The notes beneath the pieces are model-generated. The model did not search any database. It had not been told where the DNA came from and was given only the letters and a program-made list of their open reading frames with translations. A stretch of 64,000 bases of DNA from Larix kaempferi (taxonomy: Eukaryota; Streptophyta; Pinopsida; Pinales; Pinaceae): assembly GCA_027924585.1 (NCBI GenBank), contig BSBM01001929.1, positions 124,001 to 188,000 of the forward strand, in the 5' to 3' direction. Shown one piece after another: positions 10,885 to 22,990 of this stretch (position 1 is the stretch's first letter; each line of letters starts with the position of its first letter). The position numbers were made by a program, and so were the translations under genes.

Positions 10885-11400
10885 TTTAGCTTAATTGCGC
10901 CGAGAGGCGCTCTATAGCCCAGTATGAGGGAGGTCTTATAACATGTGAGTGTTTGTCGACAATAGTAACAAAATAATACAAAGTAAACAAAAAAGAATAA
11001 TACAAAGTAAAAAGTAAATATGAGACTTAAACTAGAGACTTTAGATCTTAGGATTAGGTGATAAATATTATATCGGTCATAAACAAAAAAGAATATTTCA
11101 AAGTAAAAAGTAAATATGAGACTTAAACTAGAGACTTTACATTTTACTTTAATACAAAGTAAAATGTAAATATTAGATTTTAGAGTGTTTGTCGAGGAAC
11201 AAAATAATACAAAGTAAACAAAAACTAATAATACAAAGTAAAAAGTAAATATGAGACTTAAACTAGAGACTTTAGAGCTTAGGATTAGGTGGCTCAGGCA
11301 TTGCACTCAAGGAGCTATTCAAGAAGAGGTTTGCACCTCGGGAGATTTGATCCCTCCCGACACTTGATAGAGCCTAGGATTTGGATCTATACTAGTTATT
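10885..11400. repeat. Short repeat F, copy 2, with internal repeats
   Basis: It is related to 9530-9910 at both ends. Inside, the phrase AATACAAAGTAAAAAGTAAA plus GAGACTTAAACTAGAGACTT recurs about three times (near 10980, 11095 and 11215). It interrupts the Copia-1-family flank (10281-10850 and 11405-11640), so it is probably an insertion. The plus-strand words TGGCTCAGGCA (near 11290) and GATTTGATCCC (near 11342) resemble RNA polymerase III boxes A and B, but the spacing is long and the evidence is weak. Confidence 0.6.
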
Positions 11401-11404
11401 TCCC

Positions 11405-11640
11405 AAATGTGCTCAATAGCAATGGCTTCCTTTTATACATAATTAATTTCATAGTTAATAGTAAGTAATACCCCTAAAGAACTTTGCATATGGTTATGGA
11501 TTTTATTAAATTATTATCTATTTTTATTTTACACTTTTTCGCACATCATTCAAGATAGTTATTGCATCACAAAGGAGTGTAAAATGCAAACACATTTGTG
11601 CATAGTTTGCATTGTGCATGGTCTAAGTAGCTTATCGCTA
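11405..11640. repeat. Diverged copy of window-end repeat
   Basis: It is similar to 1-310 and 62733-63045, with shared runs such as CATAGTTAATAGTAAGTAAT, TTACACTTTTTCGCACATCA and CATAGTTTGCATTGTGCATG. It is more diverged than the two end copies are from each other. It is probably an LTR remnant of the Copia-1 family. Confidence 0.7.
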
Positions 11641-12632
11641 TTATGTTGGTGCATGAATGTTGCATTTATTATCTTCAATTTTTAAATTATAGGTTTTTTT
11701 GTGTATTGGCGTATTCTCATTTTGGGTTGTAGCTTGCTCTTAAATTTAGATTATGTGTATCCAACATAAGTGAAAATAAACCCTTTGGAAGACTGAACTT
11801 TATATGAAGTTTGTTATTGGGTGGTTATTAGAAGTAGAAAATACAATAAAATAATTATTATTTTAGTGAAATAAATATTATAGACATTTTATTTGACTAA
11901 AATTTAATTATTAAATTTAAGATACCATTAGATACTTTAATCACTATAGTCATATTAATGTAATTAGTAATGAGTTAGGAGATGATGTATTTGAAAGATA
12001 GATAGGTATGCCATTCTATCTTGAACCACTATAACCGAATTAATGTAATTAGTAATGGGTTAGCACATGATGTATTTCAGAGATAGAGAGGTATGGGATA
12101 AATTATGTATTTCAGGGATAGATAGATATGTATATTCTACCATTTTTTAATTCTCAACTTTTGTTCTCTAAGTTACCTCTTTAGTGCCTAAGCACTCGAA
12201 GGTAAAACAACACAAACCAATTCCTTTAAAGTTTTTTGAAGACATATTTCATATATGTGTTCTCTTCCATTCAACCAACTGTCATGAATTATATTTTTCC
12301 CATTAACATTGTCCTTTTAACTAACCGATCCGCGAGTGTTATAAAAATGTACTTAGACAAAAGTTGTTTGTCTTTTATATTCAACCAATGCATCAAAAAG
12401 AACAATGACATTCTTATAGTATTGTTTGTTTGTTATATTCATTCAATGCTTCTAACACAACACACTTATGTGTTTGTTAAACCTATGTATTAGACACAAA
12501 AATACCGAAATGATGGTCATTTTCAAAAGGAATGAGAAAATTATGAAATAATTTATAATCACAAAACTAAAACCCATGTTCACTTTATTTGGTAGAATGA
12601 TTTTTCATTAAAGTAGCTGGACTTGTAAAATC
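11641..12632. repeat. A/T-rich stretch with imperfect tandem repeat of about 80 bp
   Basis: Between about 11935 and 12120 a unit containing TTAATGTAATTAGTAATG and GATGATGTATTTGAAAGATA occurs twice, with a shorter third tail (TGTATTTCAGGGATAGATAG). The ORF near 12236-12493 has no protein-like features and is not supported. Nothing else is seen. Confidence 0.5.
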
Positions 12633-12740
12633 AACATGCAATTTCATGGTTTAAAGTATCATGTATTAACACTATAAAATAATAAAACATGCAATTTCAT
12701 GGTTTAAAATATCATGTATTAACACTATAAAATAATAAAT
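12633..12740. repeat. 53-bp tandem duplication
   Basis: A 53-bp unit with CATGCAATTTCATGGTTTAA and ATCATGTATTAACACTATAA occurs twice in tandem with one substitution. It is non-coding. Confidence 0.85.
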
Positions 12741-13387
12741 AAAACAAGGACATAATCACATCCAAGTTAATTTTTGTATGATAAGCATTCAACAGTGTTA
12801 GGGAGTAACTACCACTCCAACCCTCGTATCAAAGAATTCAATGAAGTTGGCACATTGATGGAGTTGTAGGAATCGAAGATGGTCTAGCGAGACCATATCA
12901 TATCAAGTTTTGAATGTAAGCATGGTGTTTCAACCATCAATGAGTCCGACCAGAGAGGCAGTTTTATATAGGAAGCATACCAGACCATATTTGCATTGAA
13001 AAGGTTTGCAGTTAAGTTTAATGGTGTTGTCCATGTCATATTGAGTATTTAATTTTTCAACTAGCAGGAGTAATCACCACCACATGAAGTGCCACAAAAA
13101 AAGGTTGATAAAAAAAATGGAAAAATTGGCTAAGTGTCTAAGAACGACACATGGAAACAGTTGAGGGTTGTCAGCAATGTGTATCGGAGGTGTGAACAAG
13201 AGTGCTGAGGAGGATCCCAAACAATTTTGGTCCAACATCTAGTTAGATGTCAACACTTGGGTGAAGGAGATTGGGTTGGAAGTCATTTAGGAGAGATGGG
13301 AAGCAAACAATTGGATTTGAGGACCAACAAGAAACCTCAACGTAATGACAAGTGGGAGAACTAGAGTGGTTGTCACTATTTGATATT
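12741..13387. other. Gene-less stretch
   Basis: No ORF, repeat or RNA gene is supported. The text before 13388 is purine-rich and may be the 3' internal end of the element whose LTR-like sequence follows, but no polypurine tract or coding domain is recognised. Confidence 0.4.
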
Positions 13388-14420
13388 TGTTGGCATGGGA
13401 TAGATCCACAGGAAGTGCGGAAGCCGACAGGTGCAAAAGGGTCATTCTGCGGAAAAATGACCTTTCGCGGGTTTTGTGGAAGTATAAGATTTGTTAGATT
13501 AGTCAAGTCGGTCATGTGGACCATTTTGTAATAAGATGAAAGCATATAAGTAGAAGAGGATTGTAAGCCTAAGGGCATCATAGTTTTGGATATTAATCCT
13601 ATCTTTTGGGTTCGGTTGTATCTGCGATATGATGACTTGACAGTTTCTGCGAGGTTTATTCTGTAGGTTTTGATGAATGAATGAAAATGTTCGGTTATGA
13701 TATGAATTCTGTTATTGTGCAATGATGCGATGATAAATAGTGGGTTATGTGAATGCTTTATGTTGATTAATGTGAATGTGTTGTTGAATATGTCCTGAAT
13801 GTATGCGCTAGAAACTATGAATGATTTAAGATGCAAATGACTAGTTAATGGTATGCTATGAATGTTATAATCTATGGTTAGTGGAAGTATAAGATTTGTT
13901 AGATTAGTCAAGTCGGTCATGTGGACCATTTTGTAATAATATGAAAGCATATAAGTAGAAGAGGATTGTAAGACTAAGGGCATCAGAGTTTTGGAGATTA
14001 ATCCTATCTTTTGGGTTCGGTTGTATCTATGATATGATGACTTGACAATTTCTGCGAGGTTTATTCCGCAGGTTTTGATGAATGAATGAAGATGTTCGGT
14101 TATGATATGAATTTTTTTATTGTGCAATGATGCGATGATAAATAGTGGGTTATGTGAATTCTTTCTGTTGATTAATGTGAATGTGTTGTTGAATATGTCC
14201 TGAATGTATGCTCTTGAAACTATGAATGATTTAAGATGCAAATGACTAGTTAATGGTATGCTATGAATGTTATAATCTATGGTTAGTGCAAAGGTAATGT
14301 GCTCATATCCTCTACACAACTACAGAAGCTTGGTTCAAGCAGCCGCCCTCTTATCCACCTCGGGTGAGACTACACTTGCTATGCAAGTGTTGCTGGGAAG
14401 GGTTACTGTAATGTCCTTTG
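13388..14420 (+). repeat. Probable LTR with 405-bp tandem duplication
   Basis: A 405-bp unit (13476-13880) is repeated head to tail at 13881-14285 with only a few differences. Each unit contains a plus-strand TATA-like GCATATAAGTAGAAGAGG followed by transcribed-leader-like sequence. TGTTGGCATGGG at about 13388 could be the LTR start. A long minus-strand ORF (13243-14319) spans the repeat, but its two halves are simply the duplicated DNA and it matches no domain. It may be a solo or partial LTR. The 3' boundary, near GGGTTACTGTAA (about 14402-14413), is not certain. Confidence 0.5.
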
Positions 14421-14465
14421 TTAGGAATTTTATCAAAATGACAATTTTTCACTTTTTTCCCTAGT

Positions 14466-14832
14466 TATACCTTTGACTAGTTTTGATCTCTAGGTCCCAA
14501 ATTTACCCCAAATGATCCAAAATCTTCTGAGAAGGTATATGAATTATATTAGAACATAAATATGTGTTTCAGGGATTCCTTTGGACCTTTAAAATACCTC
14601 TGCAAATCCTCTTTCAATTCTGGTCAATGTAGGTAACTTTACTAGTGATTTCCCTTTGACTACTATTGGTCTCTAAGTCTCAAATTGATTCCAAATGCCT
14701 TCAAATATTCAAGGAAGGTGTATGAATGATATTAGGAGTTGAATATTATGTTCAAGGATGACATATGGCCACCAAAATACCTCTGCAAACTCTCTTAAGA
14801 TTATGGACCAAGTATGCAATTTTACTAGTAAT
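14466..14832. repeat. Imperfect tandem repeat of about 185 bp, two units
   Basis: Two units (about 14466-14648 and 14649-14832) share CCTTTGACTA...TTGGTCTCTA-type starts, AAAATACCTCTGCAAA and TTTACTAGT(A/G)ATTT ends. They are about 70-75 percent alike by eye. They are non-coding. Confidence 0.6.
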
Positions 14833-16314
14833 TTGGGGTTCAAATCCCCGTGGGGTAAGTACTAAAAATGGCTTCCCAAATGCCTCCAAACCCACTCAAA
14901 TTTATGAATAGAGGTATGGAATGTATTAAGGATGTTATTAAGGTCTCATGTGAACCATTAATTTATTTTTACATCTGTTCCAACCCTCTCCCATTCAACT
15001 GCAAAATTCACCAATTCGACCCTTGGGGAAATGACACTATTTCTTCTCCCAATGCAATTAAGCTGAGTAAAATTAATTCAAATGCTCAAGTACAGTGCAT
15101 GAAACTTGTAAAATACATACATGGAAGTCCATTGATCACAAATTCATCATAGAATCATCCATTCATTCGAAATCATCAACATTACATTGATTCACAACAA
15201 GGTAGTGGGGAAATGGCACTGTTCTTTCATTAAAATTGAGATTTATACATTTATACTTGGAATTTTGACCTGAAACTTTCTGGAGATGAAGAAAAGAGTA
15301 TTTAATTCATATTACAAAATAAATGTGGCATTAGAAGCTCCCCAAAAGAGTACAATAGCTCACCAAAAACGTCCTCCCTCAAGGATCAAGAATATGCCAT
15401 CAAAACTGGAAATGGTTGAAGGAGTGAGCTGCAATAGAAGAAACCATGAGCTGCCCTGTAGCTTACACCTGAAAATAAAGACTCCATTAAAGCTCCAAAT
15501 GAAAGGTCTGAATGGCCTTTCCAATTTACAACTTGGATGGGAATCTTTCACCCTCGAAATTGGCTAAGGCAAGCAACTAGTCATCCACTAGCTCTCCCTC
15601 TTCACAAATGCAATTGCAAATTCTACAAATGATCAAAATATGGTTTCATTCTTTTGTTATTGACATTTATAAAGATCTAATGTCCTCCATGGGTCGAATT
15701 CCTTCCAAGAGACTCATGCCAACTCAAGTTGGGAAGAGATTCCAAAGAACGCTACTTTCGGTATAAATCCGTTTTGGCGAATTTTTTGGATCTAAAACCT
15801 TTATAGGTCGAATACTAAATCCCCATGTACCTTGAGTCCAAAGGAAAACCTCTAATTCATTGTGCTTTGTGATTTATGATTTGTACAATATAGGGTTTCT
15901 ACCTCTTCTAGATCTGAGTCAAAATCAGGTGACCTTGGGAAAAAGGTCATAACTTGGGCTAGGAAGATCCAAATGAAATTTTGTAAAAAATGACAGGTAG
16001 TACACAGACTGTACTATCTCAAGAAACGTTTTCAGAGGCCGAAGTTGAACCAGTGACATGTGGCACGTCGTACACGTTCGCTCTCGTGTATTATCCCATA
16101 AACAGGTCAGATTGCGACACTTGGCATAACTCTATCTCAGAGAATCCAATTGAGGTCAAACCTATCGAGAGGGAAAGATAACAGGTCGGGCTATTTTAGG
16201 AAACGTTTTCAGACCCCGTGGATTGAAAATCTAGGAGTTACACTAGAAACAATCAGGTACATATTTCTGTCAAAACAGAATTATTTTTTAGTACCTTCAT
16301 TCATGGCTTCCCGA
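14833..16314. other. Gene-less stretch
   Basis: Several ORFs of 60-95 codons exist, but none shows domain-like composition and they overlap on opposite strands. AGGAAACGTTTTCAGA-like words occur at about 16021 and 16199, 177 bp apart. GGGGTTCAAATCCCC at about 14838 resembles a tRNA T-arm, but no acceptor or anticodon arm can be built. Confidence 0.45.
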
Positions 16315-16620
16315 ATTTAGGGCTTCGGAGAAAGTTGGAATTATTTTTACTATGAGACCGCAGCTGAATGCTACTCATCAAAATAAAAATTTAGAGACCA
16401 ATATTAGAATTTTTTGTTGGGCAGAAGGTCGGGCTTGATCAGACCCTAGTTTGGGACTTTGATGAGAAAAGTGAAAAATTAGGGCTTCTGTAAAAATGGG
16501 AATTTTTGAAATCTGTGACCACAACTAAAAGCTCCTCAAAAAAATAGAAGCTTAGAGCTTTGGATCAAACCTTTTGATTGGGCAGAAGAGTGGGCTTCAT
16601 CAAACCCCAGTTCAGGGTCA
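16315..16620. repeat. Imperfect tandem repeat of about 160 bp, two units
   Basis: Units at about 16315-16475 and 16478-16620 share TTTAGGGCTTC...GGAATTTTT, CTCATCAAAATAAAAATTTAGA-like and TTGGGCAGAAG(G/A)..GGGCTT elements. They are non-coding and diverged. Confidence 0.6.
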
Positions 16621-17492
16621 CGTCCAGTGAATCTGGAAGTTTCAAAGACAAAATTGAGGAGTGAAACTTTGCAGTTTTCAAATTCTGAATATACCAACTT
16701 GATCAGCTCATCAAGGCGCATATTTCTATCCTTTCGGAAGTTTGAAATTCAAATTCTGAATTTTTGGGGTTTCTCTGACAAACCCATATCCAACTCCAGG
16801 TCCAATTCTTGCAAATCAAGTGGATTGGGTTAATCCTAGAAGAAGATGGATTGGTCACCTATATAAGTGAAGAAGTTCCTGTTTCAGAGGGAGATGAGGC
16901 TAAGGCCTTACATAAGAATATTACAAGTGATCTCGATAGGTATGACTCATCGAGGTATGTTTCCATATTTGTTCATGATTAAGTTTATGGTATGTTTCTC
17001 TTCATGTTATTACGGTTAGTACAATCTTGATTTTAGATTTGTCGTATCACCTTAACAAAATTATGAATGCATGATAGAAGATATTCATTGGTCAGGGTGT
17101 TGAGACTTTTGATTGTACTAATGCATTATGGTGTTGTATGAGGTTTATGTTGTCTGCTAACACAAAAGGTACACCAAGAAAGACAAATCATGTTCTACTT
17201 CAAGAACATATGATCATGGTGACATGAAGACAAGGATTCATCCATTGTCATGGATCACATAGAAGATCTACTTTCGAGGTATGTATTACTTGGTTCTACA
17301 ATGGTTAACTTATGAGACATGTAGGTTACTAGCACAAGTCACTGAAGAGAACCAGAAGACATTATGCGGGTATGTTAGACATAACTAGCTAGCATGCTAA
17401 TCCAGGTATGTTTTTCCTATATCAAGCTAGAATCCTACCTTGTGTTGCGATCTTATACTGTTGTGTTGTTGATAATGATTATTCATGAAGTC
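16621..17492. other. Gene-less stretch with a TATA-like site
   Basis: CACCTATATAAGTGAAG at about 16855-16871 is a good plant TATA sequence on the plus strand, preceded by repeat-rich DNA and followed by a long non-coding run. It could be the promoter of a decayed LTR, perhaps of copia H, but no partner LTR is seen right of 46.9 kb. No gene is supported. Confidence 0.35.
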
Positions 17493-17660
17493 ATAGGTTT
17501 GAATAATCATGGTTGTATGCAATTTATGTTTCTTACCATAATTGATGATATGACTAACCAGAAGAATCATGAAGGTATAGTTTTGAATAATCCCATGTTT
17601 TATGCATATTATATCTCTTATCTTGATTGATGACTCAACTAACCAGAAGAGTCCTATGAT
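17493..17660. repeat. Imperfect tandem repeat of about 88 bp, two units
   Basis: Both units start TTTGAATAATC and contain TTGATGA..TGACTAACCAGAAGA-like or CTCAACTAACCAGAAGAG ends. They are non-coding. Confidence 0.55.
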
Positions 17661-17981
17661 CAAATAAGAAAATGTATGAGTAAAAGAAGACTTCCCTGAA
17701 ACCTTGAATACTAATGTTTATTATCTGTGAATGATCATGAATATACATGTTTAAGATTATTGTGTTTTGATAGTTTTAAGATTATACTAATAAATGTGTG
17801 ATTATGTATGAGACCTCAAGGATAACAAAATGATGATACTAATAAGCATGCATAGTGATTAAGGATGGATGTAAGTTCAAGGACAGGTAATCCAGGAAGC
17901 AAAGATCAAGAGGGAGCACACTCCAGTTGTTCCTGCAAGAAAGCAAAGGAGCACACTTCAGTAGTTTCTGCAAGGAATTCA

Positions 17982-19009
17982 GAGGGAGTTTACCACTTCT
18001 CACAATCCACATAAGAATGGAGTTGCAGAAAAGAAGCAAAGATTGAGAGGGAGTCAACCCAAAAAACAAACAAAGATAAGTATTTGAATTGTCATTACTT
18101 GCATATTTTATTGTTTAAATAATATTGTTCAATAATGTATATACTGATGTTCCTAGAATTAGGTTGTTTATTATGCATATTAGAATAGTTGCATTGATGA
18201 ACATTATACTACTAATATGCATGGGTAAGTATCCTATGACACTGTACAACATTCCATTGCTACTTGTCTAGAATGAAACCTCTTTGTTGACATCTTGGGA
18301 GTTGTGCACACTCTTAACAATGTTCTGGTAGAGATTGGAAGGCATCTAGAAAGTTATGGGATATGGATAAATGTTGTATTGAAGCATTGGCTAAGATAAT
18401 TGCATGACTGTATGACATATTTCTTTATGTGTAAGAATTTGTTCTGAAAACTATGAGATGTTTTCTGATCATGCAATTTAACTTGTTCTATATGAAAGAT
18501 TGTATGCCATCACCTACAAAAGAAGAACTACAACATTTGTTCAATAACAAAATTATCTATTGAAGATATTGAAGTTCCCAAGATATGGGAAGAATGCCAT
18601 GATCCGTCGATCATGAAGAATGATGTTTGGGATGTAGTCCCAAGACCTGAAGGGAAGTTTGTTATGACTTCCATATGGATCTATCAAGATCAAGCATGCT
18701 GCAGACGACAGCATAGAGAAATATAAAAGTGATGAAATAGAAGATACACCACATGGATTTCAAGACAACTTTCTTGAATGGTGTAGTTGAAGAAGAAGTG
18801 TATGTGGAGCAGCCACTTGGTTCTGAGACACATCACAGGAAATCATATATGTGCAGAACTTGGTATGGTAGGATAGGAAGCTTTCTATCTAGTTTGGTCT
18901 TTACCAAGAGTAAAGCGGGTTTCAACCCTTACTAAAAGGTTGAGGAAGGAAATCCAGTGATACTACTATGTGGATGACCTGTTTGTATTAGGTGAGGATA
19001 GATTGATTT
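17982..19009 (+). pseudogene. Copia H, 5' half: integrase scrap and reverse transcriptase up to YVDD
   Basis: A plus-strand integrase scrap (about 17982-18050) reads TSHNPHKNGVAEKKQRLR, the conserved copia NGVAERKNR block. After an A/T-rich gap the RT begins near 18540: IMKNDVWDVVPRPEGKFVMT, then KIKHAADDSIEKYKS in a shifted frame. A deletion follows, then MDFKTTFLNGVVEEEVYVEQ and later KSKAGFNPY. It ends with YYYVDDLFVLGEDRLISN at 18957-19014, where YVDD is intact. Element A begins at 19015. The remainder of RT and RNase H resumes at 45994, 27 kb away. Confidence 0.85.
18051..18529. other. A/T-rich gap inside copia H
   Basis: No copia similarity is seen between the integrase scrap and the RT start. 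It is either a highly decayed linker or a small insertion. No ends can be defined. Confidence 0.4.
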
Positions 19010-19014
19010 CTAAC
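19010..19014. other. Left target-site duplication of element A (CTAAC)
   Basis: CTAAC precedes the LTR start TGTGATATCC. The corresponding right flank is CCCAC at 45989-45993, three of five matches. Removing A and one copy leaves the copia H frame open across the join, which supports these ends despite the mismatch. Confidence 0.55.
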
Positions 19015-19612
19015 TGTGATATCCCTCTCTTTTTGTATCCTATTGTTTTGTAAAAATGTCATAATTTGTAAGTGGCCAGGTGAGGAGCTCAAGGCCAAGG
19101 CCCCACCTGTGGACCTTGAAAAATTGTATTACGCTCATAAGTGTCATTTTAGACTTAAGAGAAGGATGACAACTATGTAACTTAAGAATGACAACTAAAA
19201 AAACAATGAGAGGAAGAAAAAGGATGATAATTAAGATAGGCACTTTAACCTAACAAATAGGTGGTAGGTATAACCTATGTGTCACAAACACTTAAACGAA
19301 GATTAAAAGTATTTTATAGCTGACCTTAGAGCTTTAAGTATCATCGTCATAAAAGAATAGATATTCGACGCAAGTTGGATTAAATGATAAAGTCAAATTA
19401 TATAAAGTATTCGTACAATTATTAGGGTAGAGAGACATCCTAGAATTTTGATGCAAAGGAATTATTTTATAATATATATATATATATTTGTGAAAAGATT
19501 TAATTATAAAAAGGATGTATATAGACAAACAAAACTATATAAAGGAATTGATTATATAAATGGACTTTGTATATATTTTAGGTGATATCCTTGTTGAAAG
19601 GAGCAGCCCTTA
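19015..19612 (+). repeat. Element A 5' LTR, part 1 (U3)
   Basis: It matches 41969-42571 almost perfectly. It carries a canonical TATA box CTATATAAAGG at 19535-19545. The duplication CCTTA at its end (19608-19612) marks the insertion of element B, only about 40 bp past the likely transcription start. Confidence 0.9.
19535..19545 (+). promoter_or_regulatory. TATA box of element A LTR
   Basis: CTATATAAAGG is an ideal plant TATA box. The same sequence is at 42495-42505 in the 3' LTR. It lies about 520 bp into the LTR, leaving about 3.4 kb of R/U5 downstream, which is unusually long. Confidence 0.65.
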
Positions 19613-20237
19613 TGCAATATCCCTCCTTTATGATCTATTATTTCTGTAAATGTAATTGAATATTGTACATGTTTCCTGGTGAAGAGCTCAAGGCCAAGGC
19701 CCACCAGTAAACTTTGTAACTTAGATGATGACGCATTTAAAATGAAAGGTGACTGGGTCCTCTGAGGGAAGGGTGAATGACTAAGAATCAATGAGTAGAT
19801 GACCATAGTATTACGTATCCTATTAAGATATGATGGTGTTAAGTAGAATTTCGTCCTAGTAGTATCACTTTGCATCTAACTCAACTACTAAGGCGTACTT
19901 CTCAATCATGATAGGCCTAATAAGGGTAATCCAATTTAGTAAAGATTATAATTATCTTAACTAGACATGAAATGCCTGAGTGTCATGTATAAAGATCTAA
20001 AATACGGGCAAGCCAAGAGAGTCATATTTTAGAAATTATAATCACCTTATAAAGAAATAGATCATTCTAAAATATTCCCATGTCATATGTATATATATAA
20101 AATAATTATATATAGTTATAAAGACACATGATATATATAGAGAGGTGTATATATATATATAACACGATATACATATATATGTATATATGAGATAATTTTT
20201 ATATATGAGATGTTTATCGATCATATTAAAGCACTCT

Positions 20238-20245
20238 TATAAATA
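20238..20245 (+). promoter_or_regulatory. TATA box of element B LTR
   Basis: TATAAATA is about 625 bp into the LTR, with transcription expected to start near 20270. The equivalent site in the 3' LTR (27299-27306) is TATAACTA, so that copy's promoter is probably weaker. Confidence 0.6.
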
Positions 20246-22952
20246 CACAACATAAGTATTATAAATTATATAATAAAAGGACCACGATGAGTAGTATGAA
20301 CCTTGGACTTATTTTAAAGGGGTAACTTCCTTATACTAGCAGTTAACTAAATGAATTTTCGAACTTGAGTTGGGGTGGAAACACTCTTACGCCTCCCTAG
20401 GAACGCCTTAGAGATCTCCTCGGGCGATGTCTCCTAGGTGGAAGATAACACCTAACTCTTTCCTTAAACTGCCATTTGTCTCGGAATGGGAATTTTGTTG
20501 TCAATTGTCGCGATTTTGATTTTGGATGACAAGTGTAAACCGATTGGAAAAATCGGTTGGGATAGACTACTCGGCGAGGAGAATAAAGAGTTCTACGACC
20601 ATGCTTTGGCTCTGCGCAGTTAGGGTAAAAGGAAGTCCTCCATTGTTTTTTTTTCCCAGCCATGGCGCAAGGGATTTGGAAATCCCGCATTGGTCTCTGC
20701 CCAGCTATGGCGAAAGGAGAAAAGAAATGGAAAGGAAAAGGAGGGAGCTCAAAAAAGAAGGAAGAAATATCTGCGAGAGGGTGTGGAAGAAGTCGAGGGA
20801 AAGAGGAAATTGGGACTGCGCCTCTTGGGAAGCCAACTCGGCGTTAGAAGGAACCCCCATCAAGCCCTACATTTTCCAATTGAAATCGCTACTCGGTGTG
20901 AGTATCTCTGTTTAGTTGTGTTTTCCTATGTTTTTCATTTGGGGAAAACGACTTCTGGAGGAGATGATCGCTTTGGGAGGAGATGAACACCGACCCTGTA
21001 GCCTGTGGATGAGAGCAAGCAGGTTCTGGCCCGATTATCTCTATAAGCCGTGGACTCGGGCTCCCGATTGGAAATACCACAGCGACAAGATCTTAGTTAA
21101 ATGGTGGAGCGCGGGAGTTGTATGGATCTGTTTAGTGTAGGGTCAAAACCCTATTTAGGTTCCTAGTTAAATTGCTGCGCCGAGCCGGGGAAGGAACGAT
21201 TTCGGAGAAGTCTGATCCCTTTATTACGTATGAATATTTATATATATTGGAGTGGACCCTAAAGCTACAGGTACGTTATTCTGCTTATCTAGCATAAGAT
21301 CGCAATGATCCTTAGGTTTATATAGCATTATATTTTAGAAGAACAGTGTGCTTATATCGATGGATAGAATTGCATGCATTTAAAATCGTAGCCTCTTAAA
21401 CCTTGACTCCTTACATGCATTCGTTGAGATGGAGATCTACCTTGAGAGATTTTGTTATGAAACTTGTATTTAATTTGTTTTCTCTCTGAATTATGACCGC
21501 ATGCGATACGATCGGAAAGTGAATATCATCGCAGAAAGGTTTGTGAATTCTGCGTGAGTCATAACTCCCTATTTTTTTTGAAGTCTTGAAACCTCTATCT
21601 TGTTTTTCATTCGTTTAAGGGGCAGCTCCCGAACTAAATCTTGTCGATTTATTTTATCCCTGTTCGTATTCCCGAATGCGATTGTTTCTAAATACCTGTC
21701 AGGCTTCATGTATTCCGGTTGATCACTGCAAACGCTAAAGAGTGCCAGGTCAGGGACTGACCTTTGGCTGAGTGTCAGATACACTGCCTTTGTTTTTGTT
21801 TAATAAAGGATATATATATATACTATGACTAGGTGGATTATTAGATATATATGTATGATCAAAAGATTCCAGTAGATGCAATAGATCTCGGTTTAGAATC
21901 ATTAAATGTTGGATTTGCTGAGCTTTTTATACCCATTTGATGACAGGCTTATCGCTGCATCCAATAGATGCAATTAGTCTCTGCGTAAGTGTATCATTTT
22001 ACAATTAAAATGCAGAGTATGTAGATTTCCATTTTGAAATATACTCGATCTATCCTGAAAATATAGATCTATGTGCTATTGATTTTCATGCTTGTGACCA
22101 TTCTACCTCCTTGAATAGTAGATCTGGGGTTACAATTAAAACGCAGAGTATGTAGATTCCCATTTTGAAATCGGGCTCTTTTCTGTATCCTTTGCTCTTG
22201 CTGGTATAGTTCTGTACTATGAAAGTCGTAGAGCTAGGCCCCCTTTTTTTTTTACTGGCTAACTTTGTTCTAGCTTGGTTGAAGTCGTGATCTTCTGACT
22301 ATGCCCATGGCTTGTATTGACACTGTCTACGTTTGCTTTGGGTCTATTGTTTTAAATACTTGGTATAGATAGTTATGCATATGGTAGTAGGAACAATATT
22401 GATTCCGGTGTTAATTCGCATTTTATCCCTGCCCTTGCCTTGGGAGGATTTTATAATATCTCTGCTTTACAGAAGCGTATCTTAAACGCATTAGAGGTTT
22501 GGGTATAGATCTTGTATATATATATACATATATATATATACATATATATATCTCGAATCTATAGATCCTAGTCTTTATCTTATAGTATAAACTCTGGGAT
22601 TCGATGTATTTTGCATGATGATCTCGCTTAGATCATATCATGCTGGAAAATAAACGCCGTAGTGACAACCATGGTTAAATATCATTCAGTTCTATAATGT
22701 TTGTCTTGATAGGAAAAGGCTTTAGTGCAAACCATTGGTTAACTTACCTTGATCTCTGCATTTTGTATTAATAGAATAACTTGAATTATTTCACCAGGGA
22801 ATAGACTCTTGTTATAAGATCATTGTAAATATTTTTCATTTTTATTTTGACCCTAAGGATGGGGTTTAGAGATTTTAGAAAGGAAATGTTGCCACATCTA
22901 TGTGGTGGGATGTAACCTCCAGTTGGGGATATTAATAAAAGATGAGATCTCT

Positions 22953-22990
22953 TTGGTGGACGTAGCCCGCAGTGCGGGTGAACCATGTAT
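22953..22990 (+). other. Conserved GGTGGACGTAG hairpin motif, element B
   Basis: GGTGGACGTAG is followed by the hairpin CCCGC-AGT-GCGGG and then TGAACCATGTA. Copies occur at 30001-30036 (B 3' LTR), 38494-38534 and 45460-45500 (element A), where the stem bases differ but still pair. I recall similar GTGGACGTAG...GAACCAC motifs in leaders of other plant LTR elements. Confidence 0.6.

Noticed and set aside
10836-11306. 156-codon minus-strand ORF with repeated KVSSLSLIFTFYF
   Set aside because: It is produced by A/T-rich internal repeats of repeat F copy 2. There is no start context and no counterpart in copy 1.
13243-14319. 358-codon minus-strand ORF
   Set aside because: It is a chance open frame through the 405-bp tandem duplication. 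The two halves are the same DNA, there is no domain, and the composition is odd. The promoter-like signals are on the other strand.
14836-14852. T-arm-like GGGGTTCAAATCCCC
   Set aside because: No D-arm, anticodon arm or acceptor stem can be paired around it, so a tRNA gene is not supported.
20397-21140. Several ORFs in the element B LTR (both copies)
   Set aside because: They overlap in several frames and on both strands, differ between the two LTR copies by frame changes, and lie in the CpG-rich leader. Treated as non-coding R/U5.
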